From Jacaranda mimosifolia (taxonomy: Eukaryota > Streptophyta > Magnoliopsida > Lamiales > Bignoniaceae): a stretch of DNA of 64,000 bases. The stretch spans positions 17,341,001 through 17,405,000 of the forward strand of contig CM032128.1 in assembly GCA_018894105.1 (NCBI GenBank), given 5' to 3'. Positions 34,149 to 47,142 of the stretch are shown here, piece by piece. The notes under the pieces are model-generated. The model did not search any database and had not been told where the DNA came from. It saw only the letters and a program-made list of their open reading frames with translations. The first letter of the stretch is position 1. The number at the start of each line of letters is the position of its first letter. Both the position numbers and the translations under genes were made by a program.

Positions 34149-35290
34149 ATGAAAAGAAGAAAGAGTCTTAATGAAGGGGATATAATCCTCCGCCAAGGAA
34201 ATAGAGCAAAAGTTTCCGCTATGGTCCAAGGCATTATCAAGTTAGACTTCGGGAATGCTTGCATTGTATTAAATCCATGTTATTATATACCCTATCTTGT
34301 TAATAACATCATTTTAGTTCTCGTTTTTGATAATGAAGGATATGATTTTTCTACATCGAATGGGATGTTGAAAGCATTAAAGAATGTTTCTTTAATTGCG
34401 CAAGGTATATTGAATAATGGATTGTACATACTTGATTCTCGACCTTCATTAATGTACATTCAATCAAGTAAGAAAAGATTAGATAACCAAGAAGATGACT
34501 CGGGCATATCTCCAAAAATAGGATGAACAAGTTAGAAGCTCTCAAATCACTAAATGTTAGTGGCATTGAGGACCTTCCTACATGTGAATCTTGTTTGAAG
34601 GAAAAAATAACCAAGGTTTTCTAAAGAAGAATGAGATTCTTTCTCAATGGATTGTACCCGGCACACCCCAACATAATGGAGTAGCTAAGAGGAGAAACCG
34701 TACCTTGTTAGACATGGTACGTTCTATGATGAATATTTTTGATGTGTCTATATCCTTTTCGGGATATGCCTTAGAAATGGCAGTGAAGTTGCTAAATGTA
34801 GAGAGGAGAAATCGTACCTTGTAGTACCTTCAAAGTCTGTGCCAAAAATACTGCATGAGATGTGGTATGGCAAAGCACCCTCTTACTATGATCTTAAAGA
34901 TTTGGCGGTCGCCCGCTTACATCAAGCGGTTAGTGGGAGACAATTTGGATAGTAAATCCACTTTGTGCAAGTTTGTGGGATACCCAAGCGAGTCTTTAGG
35001 TTATTGCTTTTATGATCTCTCAGAACAAAAGGTATTTATTTGAAGAAACGCCACCTTTTTGGAAAAGCAATTTCTATTAGATAGAAATGGCATTGCTGTT
35101 GAACTTGATGAAGTTCAAGATACCATCAAATCCCACAAGTGGTGGAAATAAATAAGCAACAAAAGCCTTACACACAATATCTTCGAAGGTCAGACCGAAT
35201 CAAGAAGTAACCCGAAAGGTTTGAATTCCTTAATAGATAGGCCAATTGAATATTGATCCAAAGACCTATGAGGAAGCTATATTGGACATA
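34149..35290 (+). pseudogene. Integrase remnant of element B, core deleted
   Basis: 34149-34526 reads the post-protease segment (LRQGNRAKVSAMVQGIIKLD, SRPSLMYIQSS) and stops in the zinc domain, where the LWHARLGH block is deleted. CESC is still readable near 34585. Immediately after (about 34615) the sequence jumps to LKKNEILSQW, so the part of the IN core with both catalytic aspartates is missing. The Glu block survives (QHNGVAKRRNRTLLDM, but Glu is Lys). A 24-bp duplicate of nearby sequence is inserted at 34798-34821. The C-terminal linker (VGDNLDSKSTLCKFVGYPSES) follows to about 35043. Confidence 0.83.
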
Positions 35291-36752
35291 GGCTAAAGAC
35301 ATTAGCTTGATGCCATGAAATTTGAAATAGACTCCATTTACTCCAACAAAGTATGGACTTTGGTAGATCCACCCGAGGGAATAGTTCCCGTTAGTTGCAA
35401 GTGGATCGATAAGCGAAAGTTAGGAGTTGGTGGAGAGGTAATGACCTTTAAGGCACAACTAGTGGCCAAACGTTATAATCAAAGACCCAGTATTAATTTC
35501 GAGGAAACCTTTTCACCACTCGCTATGCTTAAGTCTTATTCAGATTCCACTTGCCATAGCTGCATATTATAACTACCAGATATGCCAAATAGATGTGAAA
35601 ACCACTTTTCTAAATGGAGACACTGAAAAAAAAATCTATATAGAGCAATCACAAGGTTTTACATCCAAGAAGAGTGAGCAAAAGGTTTTCATACTCCAAA
35701 GACCCATTTATGGACTCAAATAGATGTCTCGAAGTTGAAACATACATTTTAAAAAGACAGTCAAATCATTTGGCATTGTCAAAAGTGTGTATGAACCATG
35801 TGTGTATAAGAATGCTAGAGGGAGTAGTATACAGTTTATTGTGCTTTATGTCGATGACATTCTTCTCATTGGGAATGAGAGAGCAATATTAGAGTGTACT
35901 AAAGCATGGTTATCTACTTAATTCTCCATGAAGAATTTGGGAGAAACATCCTGCGTATTAGGGATACATATCTACAGAGATAGATCGAGGAGGATACTGG
36001 GGCTTTCCCAAACCCCGTACATTGACAAGATACTAAAGAGGTTTAGTATGGAAGAATCCAAGAGGGCTTCCTTCCTATAGGACATGACATTCATCTCTCC
36101 AAGTGTATAGCCCCTAAGACTGACAACGAGAGACAAAGAATGTCCCAAATACCTTACGCGTATGCTATTGGGAGCAAACTGTATATCGTTCAATGTACAA
36201 GATTGGATGTGGCATACGCTCTAAGTCTGACGGGCTCATTTCCAATCCAACCCTGTGAATGTCACTAGACGACCTTTAAAACAATCCTTAAGTACTTGAG
36301 AAGACTAAGGACTTGTTTTTAGTACATGGCAATGGAGAATTAAAACTCGAGGGATTTTTAGATTCTAGTTTTCAATATGATGTAGATGACTTAAAATCCA
36401 CTACAAGATTTATATTTTGCCATAATGGCTGGCACAATGAGTTGGAGGAGTTCCAAAGAAAACACCACGGCCAATTCAACCATAGAGATGGAATATATTG
36501 CGGCTTCGAAAGCTGCGAAGAAAGGTGTTTGCATGAAAAACTTCATCCAAAAGTTGGATATAATACCTAGCATTGCTGAGCCAATGGTTGTCTCTTGTGA
36601 CAACAATGAGGTAGTAGCACAAGCTAAAGAGTTAAGATCTCATCAACGATCCAAGTACATTTCAAGGCTATATCACTTAATCCAAGATATCATTGATAGA
36701 GGCGACATTCGAGTAGAGAGAGTTGCCTTAGAAGAGAATATAACAGATCCAT
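35291..36752 (+). pseudogene. RT-RNase H of element B (interrupted by element C)
   Basis: RT begins in 35315-35572 ([32 protein letters not shown]), shifts frame near 35540, and reads on through QIDVKTTFLNGD-like sequence to an intact catalytic YVDD at 35847-35858. The block after RT is out of frame until RNase H (36313-36763: NGELKLEGFLDSSFQYDVDD; MSWRSSKENTTANSTIEMEYIAASKAAKKGV; VSCDNNEVVAQAKELRSHQRSKYI). RNase H is cut at 36752 by element C and resumes at 47044. TCCAT (36748-36752) is the left target duplication of C. Confidence 0.85.
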
Positions 36753-38967
36753 TGTTGGAATAGTGCTTGGCAAGCCAATCAGATTGGCCTTGTAAAATAA
36801 TCTTTATTGAATGATATTCTTTATATGACCACCTTCATCTTATGCTTCATGTTACTTCACTTGTATTTGGATGAAGCCCTTAGATCACACATGACTACGA
36901 GACTTGGTTCGATGACCATGGAATAAGTCCTGCACAGTTATGATCTTAAATCTTCCAAATCATAGGATCTTAAGAGACAGGGCATCTAAGATCTGGATAT
37001 ACTTTCACTAACGACGCATAAATCCAAGAATTGGACATTGCTTTGTTCCATGAGCAATCTGTATGAGATACGAGTGTATGTTAGTGGGTGCTTATTAGAG
37101 AATAGGGTACTGAAGACCCTCTGGAGAATCCACTAGAGAGCCGTAGTGGCAAGTCAGTAGTAGTTAATTTTCCCATTTACGATATGGCATATTATTAGTC
37201 CTCTGACCTAAGGATTCATGGGAACCTTGTGTTCGGTTCTCATGCTTTGACTCTTCCTTAACCACTTAGTGGGTCTTTCGGGTTGAGGTTGGGCATGAGC
37301 TACTTGGCATGGAGGTTTGTGAGATCCAAGTTGGAATCCGACTCCACACTTTTGTGAAGGGCGAGTACATCTCCTTTGTGTTCTATAATGATCGATTTCA
37401 AGAAATCCTTACGCAAAGTGGTGTGATAATTTGGAAAAAGAGTTTTTCAAAGGTGAGGTGACACAAGGGAATCGAACATTGAGAATAGAGACATAGTATC
37501 GAGGCTATTAGGGAGCCGACAAATATCTTGCCCTAGGCCTCTTTCGGGAGATATGAGATGGAAGGACTGTATTTACATGAAATGCATAGAGCTATGATGG
37601 TTCTCCAAAATATTCATTTTGGCCAATTAGTTGGGCTCCATGGGCTTGAGGATGGACATCGACCATGGAGATTGGGTACTCTTCAATTAATGAGATTAAT
37701 TGAATCGAGTCGATTAGTTTAGAAAGAATTTTAAACTAAAATAAATATAAGATATTCAAAAGTCACAAAGGGTTGTGAGCCCATGTCCAATGAATGGTAG
37801 AACTTATTGGGTCACACATATTATCCAAAATTGGTAGAGCAATTTTTCTAAGTGTTAGAAAATTCACCCTTTGGTGACCAATTTTCAAGGTTCCAATCCA
37901 ACAGTCAAATTTGGTTTGATTAATTAAGTGTTAAATTAATCAACTAATTTAAGAGTTAAATTAGACCAATAATTAAGGTGTTAACTATTTGGTACCATGT
38001 TGACCATCAATTGGACAAGTTAACTTTAAGAGTTAAGTTGGCTAATTTAAACTTAAGAGTTAAGCTTGTTTGATTTAAGAGTTAAATCAAAGGTTGATTA
38101 ATTAAATTAAGGGGTTTAATTTAATTAATGGGAAGAATACTTTTTGGAGGTAAAATTTAAATGAAGTGTTCATTTAAATTAGAATCTTAATTAATTTGGA
38201 ATTAGATTCCAAATGAAATTGAAATGCACTTGAAATTCAAGTAAGATTTGAATTTGAATTTTGCCAACTTGGCATGCCACTTTGGTGGTCACCTTGAGGA
38301 AGGTGTGATGCCAACTAGCATCACACCATCCACCCTCTATATATAGATATAGAGTGTGTGCAAAATTCAAATAAGCATTTATGAAAGTATAAGAATTAGA
38401 TTCTTGCATTCCCTCCAAAATATCTCTCTCCTTGCTTAGCATCATGTGTTGAAGCTTTGCATCTCCTTTTCTTCCCAACCTAAAAATTGGCCTCCTCTAA
38501 CTCATTTTCTCCTCTCTAACTCCAGCTTCTAGTGAGGAGAAATTGTAAGATTTTTTGGTGTGTGGATCGCATCAATAGAGGCAAGACGATTTACTTGCTT
38601 GGTTTTGGAGATCCACCTGCAGCAACTTCCAGTTGGTGAATTTTTCTGGTGCAATACAGAAGGATTTTTGGATCCAATTTTTAACAGTGGATTCCTGTAT
38701 GTGTAAAATGTTCCATATTTAATTTTTTGAATTTTGGAGCAGTTTAGACTTGGAAATTGTTGTCATCTTTCCATTGTGCCAATTCCAGACAGTTTCTGGA
38801 CTCGTGAGAGATAGTTGATCTTCTCCTTGATTGTGAGCTACAAGACATAATTCTTCATCCTAATCCAGATCTATAGCATGTCTATATCCTTGGGAGCTCG
38901 AGTAGCTTAGTTAGTTTCAAGCTTATGAAGTTTTGATTTATGGATCCTAATGCTACTCTAGCCTTCA
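36753..38967 (+). repeat. 5' LTR of element C (2215 bp)
   Basis: TGTTGGAATAGTGCTTGG...GCCTTCA. It pairs with 44840-47043 through shared private variants (CCAATCAGATTG, ACCCTCTGGAGAATCC, GAGCAATCTGTATGAG). Most differences between the two LTRs in the first 400 bp are C/T or G/A changes. Confidence 0.9.
38335..38354 (+). promoter_or_regulatory. TATA-box region of C 5' LTR
   Basis: CTCTATATATAGATATAGAG, identical to that of X and with a full inverted repeat. It is the expected promoter of C. Confidence 0.65.
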
Positions 38968-38969
38968 AG

Positions 38970-38982
38970 TAGTATCAGAACC
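38970..38982 (+). other. Primer binding site of C
   Basis: TAGTATCAGAACC, two bases after the LTR end; two G-to-A changes from the TGGTATCAGAGCC complement of initiator tRNA-Met, as expected of cytosine-methylation decay on the other strand. Confidence 0.8.
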
Positions 38983-40961
38983 TATTTCATGCTATGTTTT
39001 GGATTATTGTTTGATTGATTCATGTGATGAATTGATCAATATCACTAAATACCTGATCCAAACGATGGATTGAAATGTTTGGTTGATGATGCATGTGGCT
39101 CTATTGCTTGATGAATTGAAAGCATTCTATTATGTGATTTAAGTGTTAATTCATGTTTTAGTATGTTTCAATTCATACTGATAAATATTGAATGTTGATT
39201 TAGCATTTATTGATGTTATATAGTGATATAGCATGTTGATATTTGATCAAAAGAGTTTTGGTCATTTTTGGATCCAATTTGATTGGAGTTGTATTGGAGA
39301 TTTTGAAGAATTTGATTCTAGCTTTCTCTAATTTTTGTAGGCATGATTGAGCACTTGAATTTCCTTTTTTAATAGAGGTTTTAAATCTGAAAATTCATCT
39401 ATAATGTATGTTTAAGTGTTGAGAACATGTGCTAAAACTATTGTTGCATGAAATTTGAGTGGAAAACAACTTGATTCACTTGAAAGCCCCAAAACAGAGG
39501 GCTGCTGAGCAGCAGTCAAGCACTGGAGGGACGCTGCGTGCACATTGTGCACGCTGCCTGCTCATCCGTGCACCCAGGCTGGGCAGCAACCCCTATTTTG
39601 TGGTTTTGGTGAATTTTGAGTAATTTTTTCAACTCCTTTTGTGCTTAAAATGTTTTTGCACCACACAAGGTAGATACACAAACCTTGTGTAAGTTCTCAA
39701 AATTATGTTTGACATTTTTGAATGCCTTTGAAAGTTGGTCAAACTTTATCTTCCACTCATGGCATAAATGTTATGCTTGTTCAATTATTTGTTTATGAGA
39801 TAAGCATTTAATTGATGAATTAATTGTTAATTCTAGATTTTTTTATTGTTCATTTAATTATTGAATGGATGATGAATGAATGGGGATGATCATGAGCCTT
39901 TAATATTGATTTTAATTATTTCAAGTTGTTGAAATGGGTTGTATTAAATTGAGGCATGCATGCCTCTTCATTTCTACCTTGTAATTGTTATGAGAGTAAA
40001 ATCGCTAGGAGTGAAGATTTCCTATTCATGTCAAAGTTACATGGAGCAATGGAGGCCAATGAAGGCATAGAGACTTTGAAGGCCCATGAATGTATGGGAT
40101 ACAATCATGTAATAGCTAGATTTAATCAACCCACCTAAAATCAACTAGGTGGTGCACCTATGGCTCTAAGTGCACTATTAGGTTAAGCTCATGGTCATCC
40201 CACCCTAGGAGCATGCTAGGTGCATATACTTATTTATGCTTTCCCTATCCTATTGATGTATGAGATGCATGTTTAGGATATAGAAAACCTAAATAAGAAG
40301 ATAAAATGATGAGATCTTTGCAAGCAAAAACCCTCCACTTAGAATGTTTAAGTGTTTTTCAAATATTAAGTCAAAATGGATACAAATCAAAAGAGTTTTA
40401 AGTAATCCAAACCTTGTACCAATAGGATATGGCATGACGATGCTACCACCTTTGTGTGATATACATCCGGTCACAGGGGTCACACTTAGGTGGAAAGTTG
40501 TGACCATACACTTTGCATGAGATGCACCTTTGATTTGGGAATGCCCACACATTATGCACTCGGTCACGGGGGATGTTGTGGCACCCGTCTCGAATTGAAG
40601 TTTGATTGGTAGGTTTGACTTAACATCAAGTAATGTAGAGGTCATCCATCAGGGGATCTACATGAAATGGTGAGGCAATATAGATCAAGAGTTGCATGAG
40701 ATGTAATTAGCAAAAGTTGCTTACCTTTATATTGCTCATGGATATACATCTGATCACGAGGGTCCACTTTTTAAGTCTTTGGGATCTTGATTCCCACTAG
40801 GAAATATGATTTCCCGAATTCTTCTAGAAGGTAAAAGATTTGATAAAATAGTGGGAGGAAAACATACTTGAAAGACTATGAACATGTTTCTAATATCAAA
40901 TCAATCACATGCTTATACTCTTTTTTCACCTCTTGTAGATTTTCGAAATCTTCAATCACAA
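38983..40961 (+). other. Untranslated leader of C
   Basis: About 2 kb without a credible gene. It holds a GC-rich island at about 39485-39595 (CACGCTGCCTG, GGCTGGGCAGC), a GTGCAC/GTGCAC hairpin with 12-nt loop (40152-40175), and three copies of the leader motif near 40465 (CCGGTCACAGGGG), 40560 (TCGGTCACGGGGG) and 40748 (TGATCACGAGGG). The small frame at 39956-40138 is within leader homology and has no recognised product. Confidence 0.7.
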
Positions 40962-41790
40962 ATGTCTAAAAATTCACTCACAAGTATTTAGGAAACCAAT
41001 AAACAAACTAGGCCCAACTTCTAAGATTGGTTAAGGAACCTTAAAATCATTCTTAACTTTAAAAAGCGGACTTACGTCCTTGATCATAGTCCTGTGGACA
41101 CAGTTGGTGATGACGCCATGCACAATGTGAAATGTTCACTAAATTTGTAGATGATGATCTACAAGTTAGGTGTGTCATGATGGAATCTATGTCCAATAAG
41201 CTCCAAAAGACTCATGAGCACATGAAGCATGTCGAGAGATCTATGTGCACTTGCAAGAGTTGTATAGTGCACAAAGTAGACACTAAAGGTTCGCTTTGTC
41301 TAAAGAGTTCTTTAGGGTAAGGATGAGTGAAGGGTCAAATGTTCATGATCACAGCCTCAAGATGATTGAACTCATTGAGAAGCTTGGATAGTTTGATGTG
41401 GTCATGGACAATGATCTTTATGTGGATTTCATCCTACAGACATTACCACCGTCATATAATCGATTCGTTATGAAGTTCAATATGTCCAAGCAAGATGTTA
41501 CAATTAACAAATTGATCAATATGCTTGTGACCGTGAAGGCGACTATGAGAAAGGAAAAGCCCATTATGCTTGAGTCCTCCTCCAAGTCAAAGGGCCCTAG
41601 GGGTCCTAGAAAATGAGGTAAGAGGAAGAAGAGTTCCTCCTCGAAAAGGAAGCAAACCGAGAAAAGTTTTCGGGAGAGTTAAGAAAAAGGTTAAAATCGA
41701 AGCTAGTTGTTTCCACGGTGACGAAAAAAGGCCTTGGAAAAGAAATTGCAAAGCTTACCATGCAGCCCTTGAGAAGGGTGTGTACTTTAT
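40962..41790 (+). pseudogene. gag of C
   Basis: The start ATG is kept at 40962 (MSKNSLTSI), but TAG follows at codon 10 and TAA soon after. Frameshifts split the capsid: 41132-41320 (MFTKFVDDDLQVRCVMMESM) and 41398-41616 (DNDLYVDFILQTLPPSYNRF, FNMSKQDVTINKLINMLV). The nucleocapsid continues in another frame (41570-41869), with a damaged knuckle (CFHGDEKRPWKRNC: second Cys and the His lost). The stretch just upstream is the Lys/Ser-rich linker typical of this family. Confidence 0.83.
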
Positions 41791-43141
41791 TGAAGTGCAC
41801 ATGAGGACTAATTCTTCCACATGGGTATTTGATACCGCATGCGGTTCTCACCTTTGTAATTCGTTATAGGGGATGGAAAGAAGAAAGAGTCTTCATAAAG
41901 GGATATGATCCTCTGCCTAGGAAATGGAGCAAGAGTTGCGGCCAGTTTCCAAGGCATCATCACGTTGGACTTGGGGAATGCTTGCATTGTACTTGATCCA
42001 ATTTATTATGTACCCTACCTTGTTAAGAACATTATTTCAATTCCCATTCTTGATAATGAAGGATTTGATTTTTCTATATCGAATGGGAAGTTGATGGCAT
42101 TAAAGAATGGTTCTTTGATTGCTCAAGGTACATCAATAAATAGATTGTACATACTTGATTCTCAACCTTTACTAATGCACATTCAATCAAGTAAAAGAAA
42201 ATTAGTTATCCAAGAAGATGTTATTCTTTAGCATGCAAGACTTGGTCATATCACTAAGAATAGGATGAACAAGTTAGAAGCTCTCAAAGAACTAAATGTT
42301 AGTGGCATTGAGTAACTTCCTACTCGTGAATCCTGTTTAAAGGGAAAAATGACCAAAGCTCCTTTTGTAGGATAAACGGAGCGCTCCACTAGTCTTTTGA
42401 ATTTGATCCAAACAGAGGTTTGTGGACCACTAAGAGTTAGTAGAAGATGAGGCTATTCCTACTTCATCACCTTCACCGATGACTTTAGTCGGTATGAATA
42501 CTGTTTCTTATGAAGAATAAGTCCGAAGCCCTTGAAAAGTTCAAAGAGTATAGGAATGAAGTAGAAAAGCAATTAGGCCTAAGTATTACAGCTCTTCGAT
42601 CGAATCGAGGGGGAGAATACTTGAGCACCGAATTCTTGGATTATCTAAAGGAGAATGGGATTCTCTCTCAATGGACTCCACCCGGCACACCCCAACATAA
42701 TGGAAAAGCTGAAAGGAGAAACTGTACTTTGTTGGACATGGTATGCTCCATGATGAGTTTTTCCAATGTGCCTATATCATTTTACGGATACACCTTACAT
42801 ACGGCGGCGAAACTACTGAACATAGTACTTTCAAAGTCGGTTCCCAAGACCCCATATGAGATATGGCATCGCAAAGCACCGTCTTACTATTATCTTAAGG
42901 TTTGGGGATCTCCTGCGTACGTGAGACGGATAGTGGGAGATAAGTTGGATAGTAGATCTACCTTGTGCAAGTTTGTGGGATACCCTAGATAGTCTATGCA
43001 TTAGTACTTTTAGATCCCTCAGAACAAAAGGTGTTTGTCTCGAGGAACGCCTACTTTTTTGAAAAGTAATTTCTATTAGATAGAAATGGCATTGTTGTTG
43101 AACTTGATAAAGTTCAAGATGATCATGTAATCCCACAAGCG
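41791..43141 (+). pseudogene. Protease-integrase region of C
   Basis: The protease site WVFDTACGSHLCNSL is intact near 41820. A stop and frame change near 41867 precede 41905-42231 (LCLGNGARVAASFQGIITLD, SQPLLMHIQSSKRKL), which ends at TAG just before the pre-integrase HARLGH block. 42510-42992 is the second half of the IN core: LRSNRGGEYLSTEF, where the catalytic Asp is Asn, then PPGTPQHNGKAERRN with Glu kept, FYGYTLHTAAKLLN, YEIWHRKAPS, and the linker VGDKLDSRSTLCKFVGYPR. This integrase could not be active. Confidence 0.85.
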
Positions 43142-44827
43142 ATGGAAACAAGCAAGCAAGTGAAGCCTTGTACACAACCTCCACGTAGGTCGGACCGAAT
43201 TAAGAAGCAACCCAAAAGGTTCGGATTCCTTTATGAGACGAGCCAATCGGATGATGATTCGAAGACTTATGAGGAAGCTAAGTTGGACATAGATTCAAGA
43301 CATTGGCTTGAAGCCATGAGATCCGAAATGGACTCCATGTACTTAAACAAAGTATGGACTTTTGTAGATCCACCAAAGAGAATAGTTCCCATTAGTTGCA
43401 AACGGATCTATAAGTGAAAGCTTGAAGTACATGGAGAAGTAGTAACTTTTAAGGCACGACTTGTGGCAAAAGGTTACACTCAAAGACCCAGTATGGATTT
43501 CGAGGAAACCTTTTCATCGATCGCTATGCCTAAGTCTATTCAAATTCTACTTGCCATAGCTGCATATTATGAATATGAGATATGGCAAATGGATGTAAAA
43601 ACCGCTTTCCTCAATGGTGACATTGAAGAACAAATCTATATGGAGCAACTGCAAGGTTTTACTTCCAAGGGGAGTGAGCAAAACGTTGGCAAACTCTAGA
43701 GATCCATTTGTGGACTCAAACAAGCATCCTGAAGTTGGAACATGCGTTTTGACAAAACAGTCAAATCATTTGGCTTTGTCAAAAATGTGTATGAACCATG
43801 TGTATACAAAAAGGCTATTAGTTTAGTATAGTTTATTGTGCTTTATGTTGATGACATCATTCTCATTGGCAATGAGGTAGGAATGTTAGAGTGTACTAAA
43901 GCATGGTTATCTACACAATTCTCCATTAAAAGATTTGGGAAAAGCATCATACGTATTAGGAATAAGTATCTATAGAGATAGATCCAAAATGATGCTGGGG
44001 CAATCCCAAACCCTGTACATTGACAAGATACTAAAGTGCTTTAGTATGGAATAATCTAAGAGGGATTTCTTCCCATAGGACATGGCATTTATCTCTCAAA
44101 GTCTATGGCCCCTAAGACTGAGGAAGAGAAACGAAGGATGTCTCATATACCTTATGCCTCCGTCATTGGTAGCATAATGTATGCAGTTCAATGTACAAGA
44201 CTGGATGTGGCACACTCGCTAAGTGTTACAAATAGGTTCCAATCCAATCCCGATGAAAGTCACTGGATAGCCATGAAAGTAATCTTTAATTACTTGAGAA
44301 GGACTAAGGACTTGTTTTCAGTATACGGTAATGGAGAATTGAAACTAAAGGGGTTTTTGGATTCAAGTTTCCAATCCAATGTAGATGACCTCAAATCCAC
44401 TTTTGGATTTATATGTTGCCTCAATAGCGGCGCGGTGAGTTGGAAGAGTTCTAAACAGGATACCATAGCTGATTCCACTACTGAAGCAAAATATATTACG
44501 GCTTCAAAAGCTGTAAATGAAGGTGTTTTGATGAAAACTTCATTCAAGAGTTGAATGTAGTGCCTAGCATTACTGAGCCAGTTGTTGTCTTCTGTGACAA
44601 CATCGGGGCGATAGCGCAAGCTAAAGAGCCAAGATTTCATTAGAAGTCTAAGCACACTTTGAGGCGATATCATTTGATCCAGGAGATAATTGATAGAGGC
44701 GATATCTTAGTGGAAAGAGTTGCTTTGAAAGAGAATATAGCAGATCCACTGAACCCTTAATGCAAAAGGTCTTTGAAGAACATCTTGAGAAGATGGCTCT
44801 CAAGGCCATGGGGCATTGGCTCTAGGT
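43142..44827 (+). pseudogene. Reverse transcriptase-RNase H of C
   Basis: 43142-43417 carries the linker to RT start (RRSDRIKKQPKRFGFLYE, DIDSRHWLEAMRSEMDSMYL, VWTFVDPPKR). After a TGA near 43416, 43463-43699 reads [20 protein letters not shown] and [21 protein letters not shown] further frame change precedes an intact catalytic YVDD at 43844-43855 (LYVDDIILIGNE). The block after RT has a one-base shift near 43925. RNase H is open in 44105-44554 (PYASVIGSIMYAVQCTRLDV; NGELKLKGFLDSSFQSNVDD; SKQDTIADSTTEAKYITA) and degenerates before the PPT. Confidence 0.86.
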
Positions 44828-44839
44828 CAAGTGGGCGAT
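44828..44839 (+). other. Polypurine tract of C
   Basis: CAAGTGGGCGAT, with one pyrimidine inside the purine run, lies immediately before the 3' LTR. Confidence 0.7.
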
Positions 44840-47043
44840 TGTTGGAATAGTACCCGGCAAGCCAATCAGATTGACCTTGTAAAAGCTATTTCCTTGTAAA
44901 ACAATCTTTATTTAATGATATTCTTTATATGGTCACCTTCATCTTATGCTTCATATTACTTCACTTGTATTTGGATGAAGCCCTTAGATCACACATGACT
45001 ACGGGACATCATTTGATGACCATGGAATAAATCTTACACGGTCATGATCTTAAATCTTCCAAGTCATAGGATCTTAAGAGACGGGGCATCTACGATATAC
45101 TTGCACTAACGATGCATAAATCCAAGAATTGGACATTGCTCTATTCCATGAGCAATCTGTATGAGATACGAGTGCATGCTAGTGGGTGCTTGTTAGAGAA
45201 CAAGGTACTGAAGACCCTCTGGAGAATCCACTAGACAGCCGTAGCAACAAGTCAGTAGTGGTCAATTCTCCCACTTACGATAGTGCATATTATTAGTCAT
45301 CTGACCTAAGGATCCATGGTAAGCTTGTGTCCGGTCCTCATGCTTTGACTCTTCCTTGACCACTTAATGGGTCTTTCGAGTTGAGGTTAGGTATGAGCTA
45401 CTTGGCATCGAGGTTTGTGAGATTCAAGTTGGGATCCAACTCCTCACTTTTGTGAAGGGTGAGTACATCTCATATGTGTTCTATAATGATCGATTCTAAG
45501 AAATCCCTACGCGAGGTGGTGTGATAATTTGGAAAAGGAGTTTTCCAAAGGTGAGGTCACACAAGGGAATCGAACATTGAGAATAGAGACATAGTATCGA
45601 GGCTATTAGGGAGCCGAAAAATATCTTGCCCTTTGCCTCTTTTGGGAGATAGGAGACGGAATGACCGTATTTGCATGAAACGTGTAGAGCTATGATGGTA
45701 CTCCAAAATATTCATTTCGGCTAATTAGTTGGGCTCCATGGGCTTAAGGTTGGACATCGACCATGGAGATTGGGTACTCTTCAATTAATGAGAATAATTC
45801 AATCGAGTCGATTAGTTTAAAAAGAGTTTTAAACTAAAATAAATATAAGATATTCGAAAGTCACAAAGAGTTGTGAGCCCATGTCTAATGAATGCTAGAA
45901 CCTATTGGGTCACACACAAAAGCCAAATAGCTTCCAAAATTGGTAGAGCAATTTTTCTAAGTGTTAGAAAATTCACCCTTTGGTGATCGATTTTCAAGGT
46001 TCCAGCCAATGGTCAATTTTAGTTTGATTAATTTAAGTGTTAAATTAATCAACTAATTTAAGAGTTAAATTAGACCAATAATTAAGGTGTTAATCATTTG
46101 GTACCATGTTGACCATCAATTGGACAAGTTGACTTAAAGAGTTAAGTTGACTAATTTAAGCTTAAGAGTTAAGCTTGTTTGATTTAAGAGTTAAATCAAA
46201 GGTTGATTAATTAAATTAAACAGTTTAATTTAATTAATGGGAAGAATACTTTTTGGAGGGAAAATTTAAATGAAGTGTTCATTTAAATTAGCATCTTAAT
46301 TAATTTGGAATTAGATTCCAAATGAAATTGAAATGCACTTGAAATTCAAGTAAGACTTGAATTTGAATTTTGCCAATTTGGCATGCCACTTGGGTGATCA
46401 CCTTCCACTCTCTATATATAGATATAGAAGGTGTGCAAAATTCGAATAAGCATTGCTGAAAGTGTGAGAATTAGATTCTTGCATTCCCTCCAAAATATCT
46501 ATCTCCATGCATAGCATCATGTGTTGAAGCTTTGCATCTCTTCTTCTTCCCAACCTGAAAATTGGCCTCCTCTACCCCACTTTATCCTATCTAACTCCAG
46601 CATCTAGTGAGGAGACATTGGAATATTTTTTGGTGTGTGGATCGTATAAATAGAGGCAAGGTGATTGACTTGCTCGATTTTGGAGATCCACCTACAGTAG
46701 CTTCCGGTTTGTGAATTTTTATGGAGTGATCCACAAGGATTTTTACCTCCAAATTTACCGAGTCACTTAACCTGTGTGTATAGGTGTTCCAAATTTAATT
46801 TCTTGAATTTTGGAGCAGTTTATCCTAGGCAATTGTTATCATCTTTCCTCTGTGCCAGTTCTAGACAGTTTCTGGACTCATGAGAGATAGTTGATCTTCT
46901 CCTTGATTTTGAGCTACAAGAGGTAGTTCTTCATCCTAATCCAGATCTATAGCATGTATAGATCCTTGGGAACTTGAGGAGCTTAGTTAATTTGAAGCTT
47001 ATGAAGTTTTGATTTACGGATCCTAATGCTACTCTAGCCTTCA
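44840..47043 (+). repeat. 3' LTR of element C (2204 bp)
   Basis: TGTTGGAATAGTACCCGG...GCCTTCA, followed by TCCAC, the right target duplication. It aligns along its length with 36753-38967; a short segment before the TATA region present in the 5' LTR is missing near 46400. Confidence 0.9.
46410..46429 (+). promoter_or_regulatory. TATA-box region of C 3' LTR
   Basis: CTCTATATATAGATATAGAA: as in the 5' LTR, but the last pair of the inverted repeat is broken. Confidence 0.55.
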
Positions 47044-47142
47044 TCCACTGACTAAACCTCTATCGCAAAAGGTCTTTGAAGAACATTTGGAGAAGATAGG
47101 TCTTAAGATTATGTGAAATTGGCTTTAGGGAAAGTGGGAGAT
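47044..47142 (+). pseudogene. RNase H C-terminus and PPT of element B
   Basis: Continues B after element C, beginning within the ADPLTKPL block and reading a QKVFEEHLEKIG-like end. It closes with the polypurine tract AAAGTGGGAGAT (47131-47142) next to LTR sequence. With 35291-36752 it shows that C interrupted B. Confidence 0.85.

Larger units (their letters stand above)
36753..47043 (+). mobile_element. Full-length Ty1/copia LTR retrotransposon C, inserted in B
   Basis: LTRs lie at 36753-38967 and 44840-47043 with TG...CA ends. The internal region 38968-44839 has PBS, leader, gag, PR-IN, RT-RNase H and PPT in order. Flanks are TCCAT and TCCAC (47044-47048), one mismatch, and the RNase H of B continues exactly across the element. 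C has an intact YVDD but several frame breaks, a Gln/Leu-to-stop change early in gag and Asp to Asn in IN, so it is non-autonomous. It is structurally the most complete copy in the window. Confidence 0.9.
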
